From: Deinococcus sp.
Lineage (GTDB): Bacteria > Deinococcota > Deinococci > Deinococcales > Deinococcaceae
Direction: 5' to 3'
DNA: 5,118 nucleotides
NCBI RefSeq assembly: GCF_025362455.1
Contig: NZ_JANYGJ010000063.1
Coordinates: 1 to 5,118, forward strand
In this document: positions 1 to 5,118 of the stretch, in pieces
How positions within the stretch are numbered: the first letter of the stretch is position 1
Layout of the letters: each line of letters begins with the position of its first letter
The notes under the pieces: model-generated
What the model was told of the DNA's origin: nothing
The model's database searches: none
Seen by the model: only the letters and a program-made list of their open reading frames with translations
Program-made: the position numbers and the translations under genes

Positions 1-21
1 AGCAAACTGCTCCCGGTCCAT
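1..21 (-). CDS. Start of an unidentified gene, cut by the left edge
   Basis: Only the first seven codons (MDREQFA) are inside the window, so no function can be assigned. The ATG at 21-19 is preceded by a perfect GGAGGT ribosome binding site with four spacer bases. An in-frame ATG at 33-31 directly after the VOC stop codon is a second possible start (MEVDMDREQFA) but has no clear ribosome binding site, so the downstream ATG is preferred. The gene lies 12 bases after the VOC stop on the same strand with no terminator between, so it is very probably the third gene of the RHH-VOC operon. That a gene begins here is fairly likely; everything else is unknown. Confidence 0.55.
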
Positions 22-25
22 ATCG

Positions 26-31
26 ACCTCC
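26..31 (-). promoter_or_regulatory. Ribosome binding site GGAGGT of the left-edge gene
   Basis: A perfect GGAGGT on the minus strand lies four bases before the ATG at 21-19. It favours that start over the in-frame ATG at 33-31, which would place this sequence inside the coding region. Confidence 0.6.
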
Positions 32-33
32 AT

Positions 34-390
34 TCAGGCGTACAATTCCGGCTCGTGCTCGACGATGACCAGCTCATTGTCGTCCGGGTCGCGCAGACTC
101 AGGGTGCGCCCGAAGCCCTCGTCCACGATCTCGGCGCTGACAGCTACACCGCGCTCGATCAGGCGGGCGCTCAGGATCTCCAGCGGTTCCTGGGCCTCGA
201 AGCCGAGCTGGAGGCGGCCATTCGCCGGGGGCAGAGTCTGGGCGTGATGCAAAAACAGCAGTAGATCACTCCACTCCAGCTCGGTCCAGCCGCCGCTCCG
301 GCTGTGGCGGCGCAACTTGAAGCCGAGCCCAACGTAGAACGCCTCGGCCCGCGCCACGTCGGCGGTGCAGAGCAGCACACTGGGCCTCAC
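34..390 (-). CDS. VOC-superfamily (glyoxalase/bleomycin resistance-like) protein, 118 aa
   Basis: This is a single-module VOC-fold protein. Seen: an N-terminal strand and helix with the typical FY..LGF signature (F18, Y19, L22-G23-F24), a second strand pair around residues 36-48, the second beta-alpha module (60-82), and the closing DPDDNE motif (101-106) that marks this fold. The length is normal for one module, which dimerises in known members. The start is GTG at 390-388. It shares bases with the stop of the RHH gene (GTGA) and has GGGGAGG seven bases upstream; the frame continues upstream to 423, but only within the RHH gene. The usual metal-ligand histidines at the start of the first strand (here S4) and in the LQLGF strand (Q61) are not evident, so it may bind a ligand rather than act as a metalloenzyme, as bleomycin-binding proteins do. 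The substrate is unknown. Translation should be coupled to the RHH protein. Confidence 0.88.
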   Translation of the reverse strand: MRPSVLLCTADVARAEAFYVGLGFKLRRHSRSGGWTELEWSDLLLFLHHAQTLPPANGRLQLGFEAQEPLEILSARLIERGVAVSAEIVDEGFGRTLSLRDPDDNELVIVEHEPELYA

Positions 391-590
391 GGTGCATCCT
401 CCCCGGCGTACTTGGCGGCCCACTCCTCGCCTGCTTGTTTCGCCTTGGCGTCAATCACCAGTTGCTGTCTGAGCGCCGCTTCCACATAGGCACTCAGGCT
501 TCGTCGACTGTCGATACTGGCGATTTTCACGGCCCGGATCAGCTTTTCCGGCAGGTAGATGTTGAACTGCTTCTTATCATCGTCGCCCAT
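387..590 (-). CDS. Ribbon-helix-helix (CopG/Arc/ParD-type) DNA-binding protein, 67 aa
   Basis: A small DNA-binding protein. Residues 7-14 (KQFNIYLP) form the strand that inserts into the major groove in this fold. Residues 15-28 form helix A, RRSLS (29-33) the turn, and 33-46 helix B (AYVEAALRQQL). The tail 47-67 is charged, with a WAAKYAGED segment, as in antitoxins whose tail contacts a partner. The start chosen is ATG 590-588: the frame runs upstream to 659, but the added residues would be encoded by the AT-rich promoter palindrome, and family members begin a few residues before the strand. There is no Shine-Dalgarno sequence; a -10 element ends five bases before the ATG, so the mRNA is probably leaderless. 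It overlaps the VOC gene by GTGA. Autorepression through the palindrome at 597-612 is inferred. It could be an antitoxin or a plain regulator. Confidence 0.85.
   Translation of the reverse strand: MGDDDKKQFNIYLPEKLIRAVKIASIDSRRSLSAYVEAALRQQLVIDAKAKQAGEEWAAKYAGEDAP
398..404 (-). promoter_or_regulatory. Ribosome binding site of the VOC gene, inside the RHH gene
   Basis: GGGGAGG on the minus strand lies seven bases before the GTG at 390-388, within the last codons of the RHH gene. It supports the GTG start of the VOC protein and translational coupling across the GTGA overlap. Confidence 0.65.
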
Positions 591-595
591 AGCTG

Positions 596-625
596 ATACT
601 AGCATACTAGTAAGATAGTAATCAA
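596..625 (-). promoter_or_regulatory. Promoter of the RHH-VOC operon (probably leaderless)
   Basis: On the minus strand, TTGATT (625-620, four matches to TTGACA) is followed by an 18-base spacer and TAGTAT (601-596, fits TANNNT and matches TATAAT at four positions). Five bases then separate it from the ATG, so transcription would begin at or next to the A of the start codon. The region is markedly AT-rich against GC-rich surroundings. Confidence 0.55.
597..612. promoter_or_regulatory. Perfect palindrome TACTAG-CATA-CTAGTA over the -10, likely RHH operator
   Basis: Six-base arms with a four-base spacer lie across the -10 element of the RHH operon. RHH repressors bind short inverted or direct repeats at their own promoters, so this is the obvious autoregulatory site. 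A related GATA.TA half-site recurs on the plus strand at 595-601 and 614-620, 19 bases apart, which would suit cooperative binding of neighbouring dimers. Binding by the encoded protein is inferred. Confidence 0.5.
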
Positions 626-635
626 GCGCAGAAAG

Positions 636-655
636 GGGCAGCCGCGAAACTGCCC
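636..655 (-). terminator. Candidate terminator of the propeller gene
   Basis: On the minus strand, GGGCAG and CTGCCC form a perfect 6-bp stem around an 8-base loop, followed by CTTTCT. It begins 18 bases after the propeller gene's stop codon and lies before the RHH promoter. The T tract is short and interrupted, so termination efficiency is uncertain. Confidence 0.5.
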
Positions 656-672
656 ACAAGTCCGGCTCCGGT

Positions 673-1947
673 TTACTGGCTGAGGGTGTAGCTCGCTCCG
701 GTATCGGCGTTGAAGACGTACAGGCTGCCCTTCATGCCGATGATGAAAGTGTTGGTGCTGGGAAGGCTGGCCACGACCTGCTGGTTGCCGTCGCGGATGT
801 TGCTTTTCAGCGGTCCGCTGGTCACCTTGAGCACGCTGCGGTCGCCGGTCTTGAGGTCCACTTTCACCGGCTCGAAGTATTCGCTGCTGGCCTGGGGCAA
901 CACGCTCAGGGCGAAGGTCTTAGCCAGTGCGAAAGCGCCCAGGTAGCCCACCTCGCCGTCGCCCTGGCCGGTGCTGCGGGCCGGGGCGCGGACGTTCTTG
1001 AGGCTGACGGTGCTGCGTTTGCCGCTGTTCAGGTCAATGGAAAACAGCGTGTTTCCGCTGGGGTTCGGGCCGGTCGTACCGAAAAATGTGCCGCCGCGCA
1101 GCGCCGAGGTGTTCATGATCGGCGTCAGGGTGTTGACCGTCGGCCCGTCGCCGACGACGTTGGTGCCAGTGTTCTCGTACTCGCTGACCCAGGCGCACTT
1201 CTTGCCCGAAGCGACTTTCAGCAGGCCGATATTGCTGCCTGACGGGTTGTTGTAGGCCATCAGGTAAAAGGTGCCTTTACCGTCGGTCTCGAAGCTGTCG
1301 CCGGGCTTGATGCGCCCGTTGCCGCCCTGGCAGAGACTGGCTTCATTCACGCCCAGTCCGGCCTCGATGGTCTGAATTGAGGTCGGACCGGGGCGGGCAG
1401 CGTCGTCGTAGAGTTTGTGTGCCCACAGCACGCTGCGGTTGCCGCTGGCCCGGTCCACCTTGATGATCTCGCTGCGGCGGACCAGGCTCTTGCTCACCAG
1501 GGCGGCGATGCTGCCGTCGGCCTGAGCGCGCACTGCCCGCACGCCGCCCAGATCCCAGGCTTCGGCCTGGTTGCCCTGGTCGGAGGTGTAGGTAGTGCCC
1601 TTGCCCCTGCGCTCCTCGCCGTCCACGATGCCGCTGATCACCGTGCGGTTGCCGGTGGCGAGGTCCACCCTGTACACGGCGCCCAGCCCGTCGGTGTTGC
1701 TGCCGATTTCCAGCGGCAGGTACAGCGCGTTCTCCTTTTCGTCGATAAAACCCGAACCGAAGATCTCGGTGCCGCCCAGCGCGAAGGGCGTACCGCTGCC
1801 GATCTTGCCGAAATCGCCGCTGCTGGTGTTCCAGGTGCAGCGGGTGTCCTTGGGCGATTTGGCGCAGTCGGTGCCGGGCAGCTTGAGAGCAGACGCCGAC
1901 GAGATGAGCAGCAAGGCCAACAATGTGAAGTTATTCATGGTCTTCAT
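673..1947 (-). CDS. Secreted beta-propeller-like protein of unknown function, 424 aa
   Basis: I do not recognise a named family. Residues 1-20 are a signal peptide (K2, hydrophobic LLALLLIS, SASA before L21) with no lipobox cysteine, so export to periplasm, surface or medium is expected. The mature protein repeats a blade-ending motif of the form VDLATGNRTVIS about six times: near residues 92-105, 162-174, 243-253 (degenerate), 302-314, 361-373 and 410-422 (degenerate). This fits a six-bladed propeller built from WD/PQQ-like strands. Four cysteines (28, 37, 206, 251) could form two disulfides. The ATG at 1947 is preferred over M4 at 1938 because it adds K2 to the signal peptide; neither has a good ribosome binding site. 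It lies 33 bases after the hydrolase stop, so read-through is possible besides its own candidate promoter. No catalytic residues can be named; a binding or sugar/lactone-acting propeller is possible but unproven. Confidence 0.87.
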   Translation of the reverse strand: MKTMNNFTLLALLLISSASALKLPGTDCAKSPKDTRCTWNTSSGDFGKIGSGTPFALGGTEIFGSGFIDEKENALYLPLEIGSNTDGLGAVYRVDLATGNRTVISGIVDGEERRGKGTTYTSDQGNQAEAWDLGGVRAVRAQADGSIAALVSKSLVRRSEIIKVDRASGNRSVLWAHKLYDDAARPGPTSIQTIEAGLGVNEASLCQGGNGRIKPGDSFETDGKGTFYLMAYNNPSGSNIGLLKVASGKKCAWVSEYENTGTNVVGDGPTVNTLTPIMNTSALRGGTFFGTTGPNPSGNTLFSIDLNSGKRSTVSLKNVRAPARSTGQGDGEVGYLGAFALAKTFALSVLPQASSEYFEPVKVDLKTGDRSVLKVTSGPLKSNIRDGNQQVVASLPSTNTFIIGMKGSLYVFNADTGASYTLSQ

Positions 1948-1962
1948 TTTGCCAGATCGGTT

Positions 1963-1995
1963 CCGGTTTTAATACCGGCCTCACCGCCCGGTCAA
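1963..1995 (-). promoter_or_regulatory. Candidate promoter with palindrome upstream of the propeller gene
   Basis: On the minus strand, TTGACC (1995-1990, five of six matches to TTGACA) lies in the last codons of the hydrolase gene. Eighteen bases later comes TAAAAC (1971-1966); TATTAA (1974-1969) is an alternative -10 with a short 15-base spacer. The -10 lies in an inverted repeat CCGGT-ATTAAA-ACCGG (1978-1963), which could bind a regulator. The leader would be short and has no clear ribosome binding site. Confidence 0.3.
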
Positions 1996-2748
1996 AAATT
2001 CGCCGGTCACCTTGTAGAGCATCTCGGTGGTCTCCAGGCTCTCGAAGGTGTGGGTGCCGCCGGGAATGGCCACGACGTCGCAGCCGAGCGCCTGGGCGTA
2101 GCGCACGCCATACGCGGGCGGGCAGGTCTGGTCGGCGTCACCGTGGAAGACGCGGGCCTCGCCGCCGTAGTTCTGAGCCCACTGGGCCGCCTTCTTCAGC
2201 GGGTCCAGGCGCGGCAACTCCAGCAGAAACTCCCGGCCCACCGGCCAGCCGCCCTGGTCGCTAATCATCGGCGGCACGAAGCCGCCCGGCAGGAACTTGA
2301 GCCACAGCTCTGGCAGCGCAGGCGCCCACAGCGCCAGCCGGTGCGGGCGAATCTGCGGCGCGGCCAGCGCGGCGACCATCCCGCCCATCGAGAAGCCCAG
2401 CAGCATGGTGCGCTCCGGGTCGATTTCGGGCAGGTCGCGCAGGTACTCGGCGGCGGCCACGGCGTCTTCCACCTCGCGGCTGACCGTCATCTCGGAAAAG
2501 TCGCCCTCCGAGTCGCCGCTGCCCCGGAAATCGAAGCTCAGCGCCGCCACGCCCCGCGCCGCCAGGTGGCGGGCCAGCAGCGGCAGAATGCGGTGATCGC
2601 CGCCCCGGTTGCCGGTGTAGCCGTGCAGAATGACCACGCTGGGAAAGCCGTGTGTGGGTTTGGCGGGCCCGCTGAGGTCGGGTTCGGGCAAATACACCAT
2701 GCCGTTGAGCCGCTGGCCGCCGACCCGGAAGGACGCGAAGGTTTCCAT
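1981..2748 (-). CDS. Alpha/beta hydrolase (cinnamoyl-esterase-like serine esterase), 255 aa
   Basis: A single-domain cytoplasmic serine hydrolase with no signal peptide. Seen: the oxyanion-hole segment LHGYTGN (41-47), the SFDFRGSGDSEG strand-turn (71-82) typical of this group, the nucleophile elbow GFSMGG with Ser120, the acid-loop motif HGDADQTCP (202-210) with Asp206 as probable acid, and GGTHTF with His233 as the catalytic base. A short lid lies around 145-180 (WLKFLPGGFVPPMISDQGGWP). The pattern is closest to the cinnamoyl/feruloyl-type esterases and general short-chain esterases; the natural ester is unknown. The start at 2748 is supported by a TAGACT -10 six bases before the ATG and the absence of a Shine-Dalgarno sequence, suggesting a leaderless mRNA. 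The propeller gene follows 33 bases downstream on the same strand and may be co-transcribed. Confidence 0.92.
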   Translation of the reverse strand: METFASFRVGGQRLNGMVYLPEPDLSGPAKPTHGFPSVVILHGYTGNRGGDHRILPLLARHLAARGVAALSFDFRGSGDSEGDFSEMTVSREVEDAVAAAEYLRDLPEIDPERTMLLGFSMGGMVAALAAPQIRPHRLALWAPALPELWLKFLPGGFVPPMISDQGGWPVGREFLLELPRLDPLKKAAQWAQNYGGEARVFHGDADQTCPPAYGVRYAQALGCDVVAIPGGTHTFESLETTEMLYKVTGEFLTGR

Positions 2749-2754
2749 CCGCCG

Positions 2755-2760
2755 AGTCTA
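2755..2760 (-). promoter_or_regulatory. -10 element TAGACT of the hydrolase (leaderless)
   Basis: TAGACT on the minus strand ends six bases before the ATG at 2748, placing the transcript start at the start codon. The same hexamer stands before rnhB. No good -35 is visible 16-19 bases upstream, so the call rests on position and the TANNNT pattern. Confidence 0.45.
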
Positions 2761-2762
2761 GA

Positions 2763-2778
2763 GCCGGAAGGGACCGGC
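2763..2778. repeat. Inverted repeat GCCGG-N6-CCGGC upstream of the hydrolase
   Basis: Five-base arms with a six-base loop lie just upstream of the TAGACT element and 22 bases after the methyltransferase stop. On the minus strand it is followed only by TCT, so it is at best a weak terminator for the methyltransferase; it could equally be an operator for the hydrolase. It resembles the CCGG-armed repeat before the propeller gene. Confidence 0.3.
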
Positions 2779-2800
2779 GGTGACCTGTCTGAACGCAGTC

Positions 2801-3994
<1,194 letters not shown>

Positions 3995-4001
3995 GCCTGT
4001 G

Positions 4002-4007
4002 AGTTTA
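4002..4007 (-). promoter_or_regulatory. -10 element TAAACT of the methyltransferase (leaderless)
   Basis: TAAACT on the minus strand ends seven bases before the ATG at 3994-3992 and no Shine-Dalgarno sequence is present. It decides the start against the longer frame beginning at 4042. A second TANNNT hexamer, TACACT (4022-4017), lies upstream and could be an alternative. Confidence 0.45.
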
Positions 4008-4055
4008 GCGGCTGGGAGTGTAGCGGCCCGTTCGTCTTCCAAACGCCCGTTCCCG

Positions 4056-4061
4056 TAGACT
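4056..4061 (+). promoter_or_regulatory. -10 element TAGACT of rnhB (leaderless)
   Basis: TAGACT ends seven bases before the GTG at 4069 with no Shine-Dalgarno sequence between. This supports the GTG as the true start and a leaderless mRNA. No convincing -35 is seen. It shares a 74-base intergenic region with the divergent methyltransferase promoter. Confidence 0.45.
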
Positions 4062-4068
4062 CACGTGC

Positions 4069-4692
4069 GTGACCACACCGGATTGGAGCTTCGAGCGTGC
4101 CCACTGGCGGCGCGGCTGCTTCCGGGTCGCCGGGGTAGACGAGGCCGGACGCGGCGCCTGGGCCGGGCCGGTGACGGTGGCCGCCGTGATCCTGCCCAAC
4201 ACCGCCCAGGACCTGCCCTTCCGTGACAGCAAGCAGCTCCGGGCCGAGGTGCGAACCGAACTGGCCGCCGAAGTGCGCCGCGTCGCCCTGAGTTGGGCCG
4301 TCGAGCACGCGCCGCCGGAAGAAATAGACCGCCTGAATATCCTGGGCGCCACCCACGCCGCCGCTATGCGGGCCATCGCTCGCCTCGACCCGAAGCCGCA
4401 AGCACTCGTCACCGATTACCTGAGACTCCCCACCGACTTGCCCTACTCGGCCCCGGCCCACGCCGACGCCCTGAGCTACTCGGTGGCGGCGGCCTCGCTG
4501 CTCGCCAAAACCGAACGCGACGCCCTGATGGTGCAACTCGACCTGGAGTACCCCGGCTACGGTTTCGCGGGCCACAAAGGCTACGGCGCCCCGCAGCACC
4601 GTGAGGCGCTGGCTGAACTGGGCGTGAGTGCCGTACACAGGCGAACGTTTGCCCCGGTAGCGCGGCTGCTGGAACCGAAGTTATTGGGGTAG
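4069..4692 (+). CDS. rnhB: Ribonuclease HII
   Basis: RNase HII cuts the RNA strand of RNA-DNA hybrids and nicks 5' of single ribonucleotides in DNA, starting ribonucleotide excision repair. All four acidic catalytic residues can be placed: Asp24 and Glu25 in GVDEAGRG, Asp116 in VTDYLRLP and Asp133 in HADALSYS. Also present are RDSKQL (52-57), AAASLLAKTERD (140-151), the YGFAGHKGYG block (164-173) with the conserved Tyr172 that recognises the RNA-DNA junction in the family, and HRRTFAPV (190-197). At 207 residues it has the usual bacterial length and looks intact. The common Pro after GRG is Ala30 followed by Trp. The start is a GTG, supported by TAGACT seven bases upstream. It stands alone on the plus strand, divergent from the methyltransferase. 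Confidence 0.96.
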   Translation: MTTPDWSFERAHWRRGCFRVAGVDEAGRGAWAGPVTVAAVILPNTAQDLPFRDSKQLRAEVRTELAAEVRRVALSWAVEHAPPEEIDRLNILGATHAAAMRAIARLDPKPQALVTDYLRLPTDLPYSAPAHADALSYSVAAASLLAKTERDALMVQLDLEYPGYGFAGHKGYGAPQHREALAELGVSAVHRRTFAPVARLLEPKLLG

Positions 4693-4704
4693 GGGCGCAA
4701 GACT

Positions 4705-4758
4705 AAAAAAATGCCGTGAAGGGGGCAGGAACGCCGCTCGGACGCTCCCTCGCCCCCT
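4705..4758 (-). terminator. Long stem-loop plus T7 tract, candidate minus-strand terminator
   Basis: On the minus strand AGGGGGC, AGGGA and CGTC (4758-4741, with single-G bulges at 4751 and 4745) pair with GGCG, TTCCT and GCCCCCT (4735-4720) around the loop CGAGC, giving a 16-bp stem with one or two G-U pairs. Eight bases later comes T7 (4711-4705). An alternative small TGCC/GGCA hairpin abuts the T7 directly. The gap between the big stem and the T tract is atypical. On the plus strand the same stem lies 27 bases after the rnhB stop, without a U tract, and may define that mRNA's 3' end. Confidence 0.45.
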
Positions 4759-4917
4759 GCGGGAGTGGGGGTAACGACACGCACGCAGACGCTGTTTCTA
4801 GCTGAAGTAGACCACTCCCTTCCAGCGAAGTCAGTTATGTCCAGTTGCGGAGCACGGGCGCCCTACGTGACCGGCCACGATGTGGAGAACGCGGCGAAGA
4901 ATTGAGCGTCTGAGACG

Positions 4918-4951
4918 GTTGGGATGTACCCATCCTCAGCGGAGCGCCAAC
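4918..4951. repeat. Nested hairpin GTTGG...CCAAC enclosing GGATG-TACC-CATCC
   Basis: GTTGG (4918-4922) can pair with CCAAC (4947-4951). Inside, GATG/CATC closes a TACC loop and CTC/GAG closes an AGCG loop, giving a small branched structure. Directly upstream is the palindrome CGTCT-G-AGACG (4907-4917). Pairing is seen; an RNA function is not established. Confidence 0.35.
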
Positions 4952-5001
4952 TCCCTCCAAGGTTCAATTGACACGTCGCCTAATCAAGAGAGGTGAGGGG
5001 C

Positions 5002-5036
5002 GGGCAGGCGTCCTCATGGGGAGGAGTGGCGTGCCC
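5002..5036. repeat. Two-part hairpin GGGCA / TCCTC-ATGGG-GAGGA / TGCCC
   Basis: The outer arms GGGCA (5002-5006) and TGCCC (5032-5036) enclose an inner perfect stem TCCTC/GAGGA with an ATGGG loop (5011-5025), separated by a G-rich internal loop. It could fold in RNA from either strand; no family is recognised. Confidence 0.35.
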
Positions 5037-5103
5037 AGGCGCGTCCGTTCACGACGACAGTCCGTTCTGCCCAAGACGCCGTCCCCGAACCTGTGGCCAG
5101 TTA

Positions 5104-5118
5104 CGCCCCACCGGGGCG
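5104..5118. repeat. Perfect inverted repeat CGCCCC-ACC-GGGGCG at the right edge
   Basis: Six-base GC-only arms surround a three-base loop, ending exactly at the window edge, so the stem may be longer. No T tract is visible on the minus-strand side; the plus-strand side is outside the window. It could be half of a terminator for a transcript on either strand. Confidence 0.35.

Larger units (their letters stand above)
4759..5118. other. 360-base region without a convincing gene; several hairpins
   Basis: No convincing coding region is seen: stops are frequent and the codon pattern differs from the neighbouring genes. The longest plus-strand frame noticed (4765-4905, GTG start, 46 aa, ending ...ENAAKN) has no recognisable domain. 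Two frames open at the right edge (minus strand, ending ...RRLGQNGLSS; plus strand from ATG 5016) are too short to judge. Structure is more evident than coding: palindromes at 4856-4863 (GGGCGCCC) and 4907-4917, a nested hairpin at 4918-4951, a two-part hairpin at 5002-5036 and a perfect hairpin at the right edge. I recognise no tRNA, tmRNA, RNase P, SRP or riboswitch core. It could be a non-coding RNA, a long 3' UTR of a minus-strand gene to the right, or decayed DNA. Confidence 0.5.

Noticed and set aside
391..423. Longer VOC start at 423 (11 extra residues)
   Set aside because: The extra codons lie inside the RHH gene; GTG 390 has a strong ribosome binding site and the GTGA overlap, and the VOC fold begins at about residue 3 from there.
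3995..4042. Longer methyltransferase start (TTG at 4042, 16 extra residues)
   Set aside because: It would place the TAAACT -10 element inside the gene and use a rare start; ATG 3994 fits the leaderless pattern of the neighbours.
4765..4905. Small plus-strand open frame (46 codons, GTG start) after rnhB
   Set aside because: It has no convincing ribosome binding site or leaderless -10, no recognisable motif, and overlaps structured sequence; too weak to call a gene.
4968..4973. Perfect TTGACA -35 hexamer on the plus strand
   Set aside because: No acceptable -10 element lies 15-19 bases downstream, and no gene follows in the window.
4960..4975. GGTTCAATTG resembles a tRNA T-arm
   Set aside because: The flanking bases do not form the five-base T stem and no acceptor or anticodon stems can be placed; no tRNA is present.
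4981..4997. TAATCAAGAGAGGTGAGGG resembles the 5' core of a SAM-I (S-box) riboswitch
   Set aside because: The similarity is striking locally, but the required downstream GGCAACC core and a GATTAGG-like 3' strand to close P1 are absent in the following 130 bases, so it is treated as chance unless a covariance search says otherwise.
5016..5118. Plus-strand frame from ATG 5016, open to the window edge
   Set aside because: The ATG lies in the loop of a hairpin, has no ribosome binding site at proper distance, and the arginine/proline-rich product looks non-coding.

Overview
The window is GC-rich bacterial chromosome-type DNA. It carries five genes packed on the minus strand, a sixth gene cut by the left edge, and one gene (rnhB) on the plus strand. 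The likeliest source is Deinococcus or a close relative. This is an inference from the strong G/C third-position bias, the long antisense shadow frames, and the way several genes start: a TANNNT -10 element sits 5-7 bases before the start codon with no Shine-Dalgarno sequence, the leaderless arrangement known to be common in Deinococcus. No marker gene in the window proves the genus.

Layout, left to right. Positions 1-625 hold a small minus-strand operon. An AT-rich promoter overlaps a perfect palindrome, followed by a ribbon-helix-helix (RHH) DNA-binding protein, a VOC-fold protein coupled to it through a GTGA stop/start overlap, and the first codons of a third gene with a strong ribosome binding site. 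Positions 636-1995 hold a gene for a secreted, probably six-bladed beta-propeller protein of unknown function, with a candidate terminator after it and a candidate promoter before it. Positions 1981-2760 encode an alpha/beta serine hydrolase. Positions 2801-4007 encode an RsmC-like rRNA guanine-N2 methyltransferase with a degenerate N-terminal half. A 74-base divergent intergenic region (3995-4068) then separates it from rnhB (4069-4692), which encodes RNase HII.

The last stretch (about 4693-5118) has no convincing gene. It begins with a long bulged stem-loop and an A7 tract, which on the minus strand reads as stem-loop then T7, as at the end of a transcript entering from the right. Several further hairpins follow. 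It may hold a non-coding RNA, a long 3' UTR or decayed DNA; I recognise no known RNA family.

Working together: the methyltransferase and RNase HII are housekeeping functions (ribosome modification; ribonucleotide removal from DNA). The hydrolase and propeller protein may form a small metabolic or envelope unit, but no shared pathway is evident. The RHH-VOC operon is organised like a self-repressed antitoxin-type operon but has a VOC protein in the second position, and it is the least ordinary part of the window.
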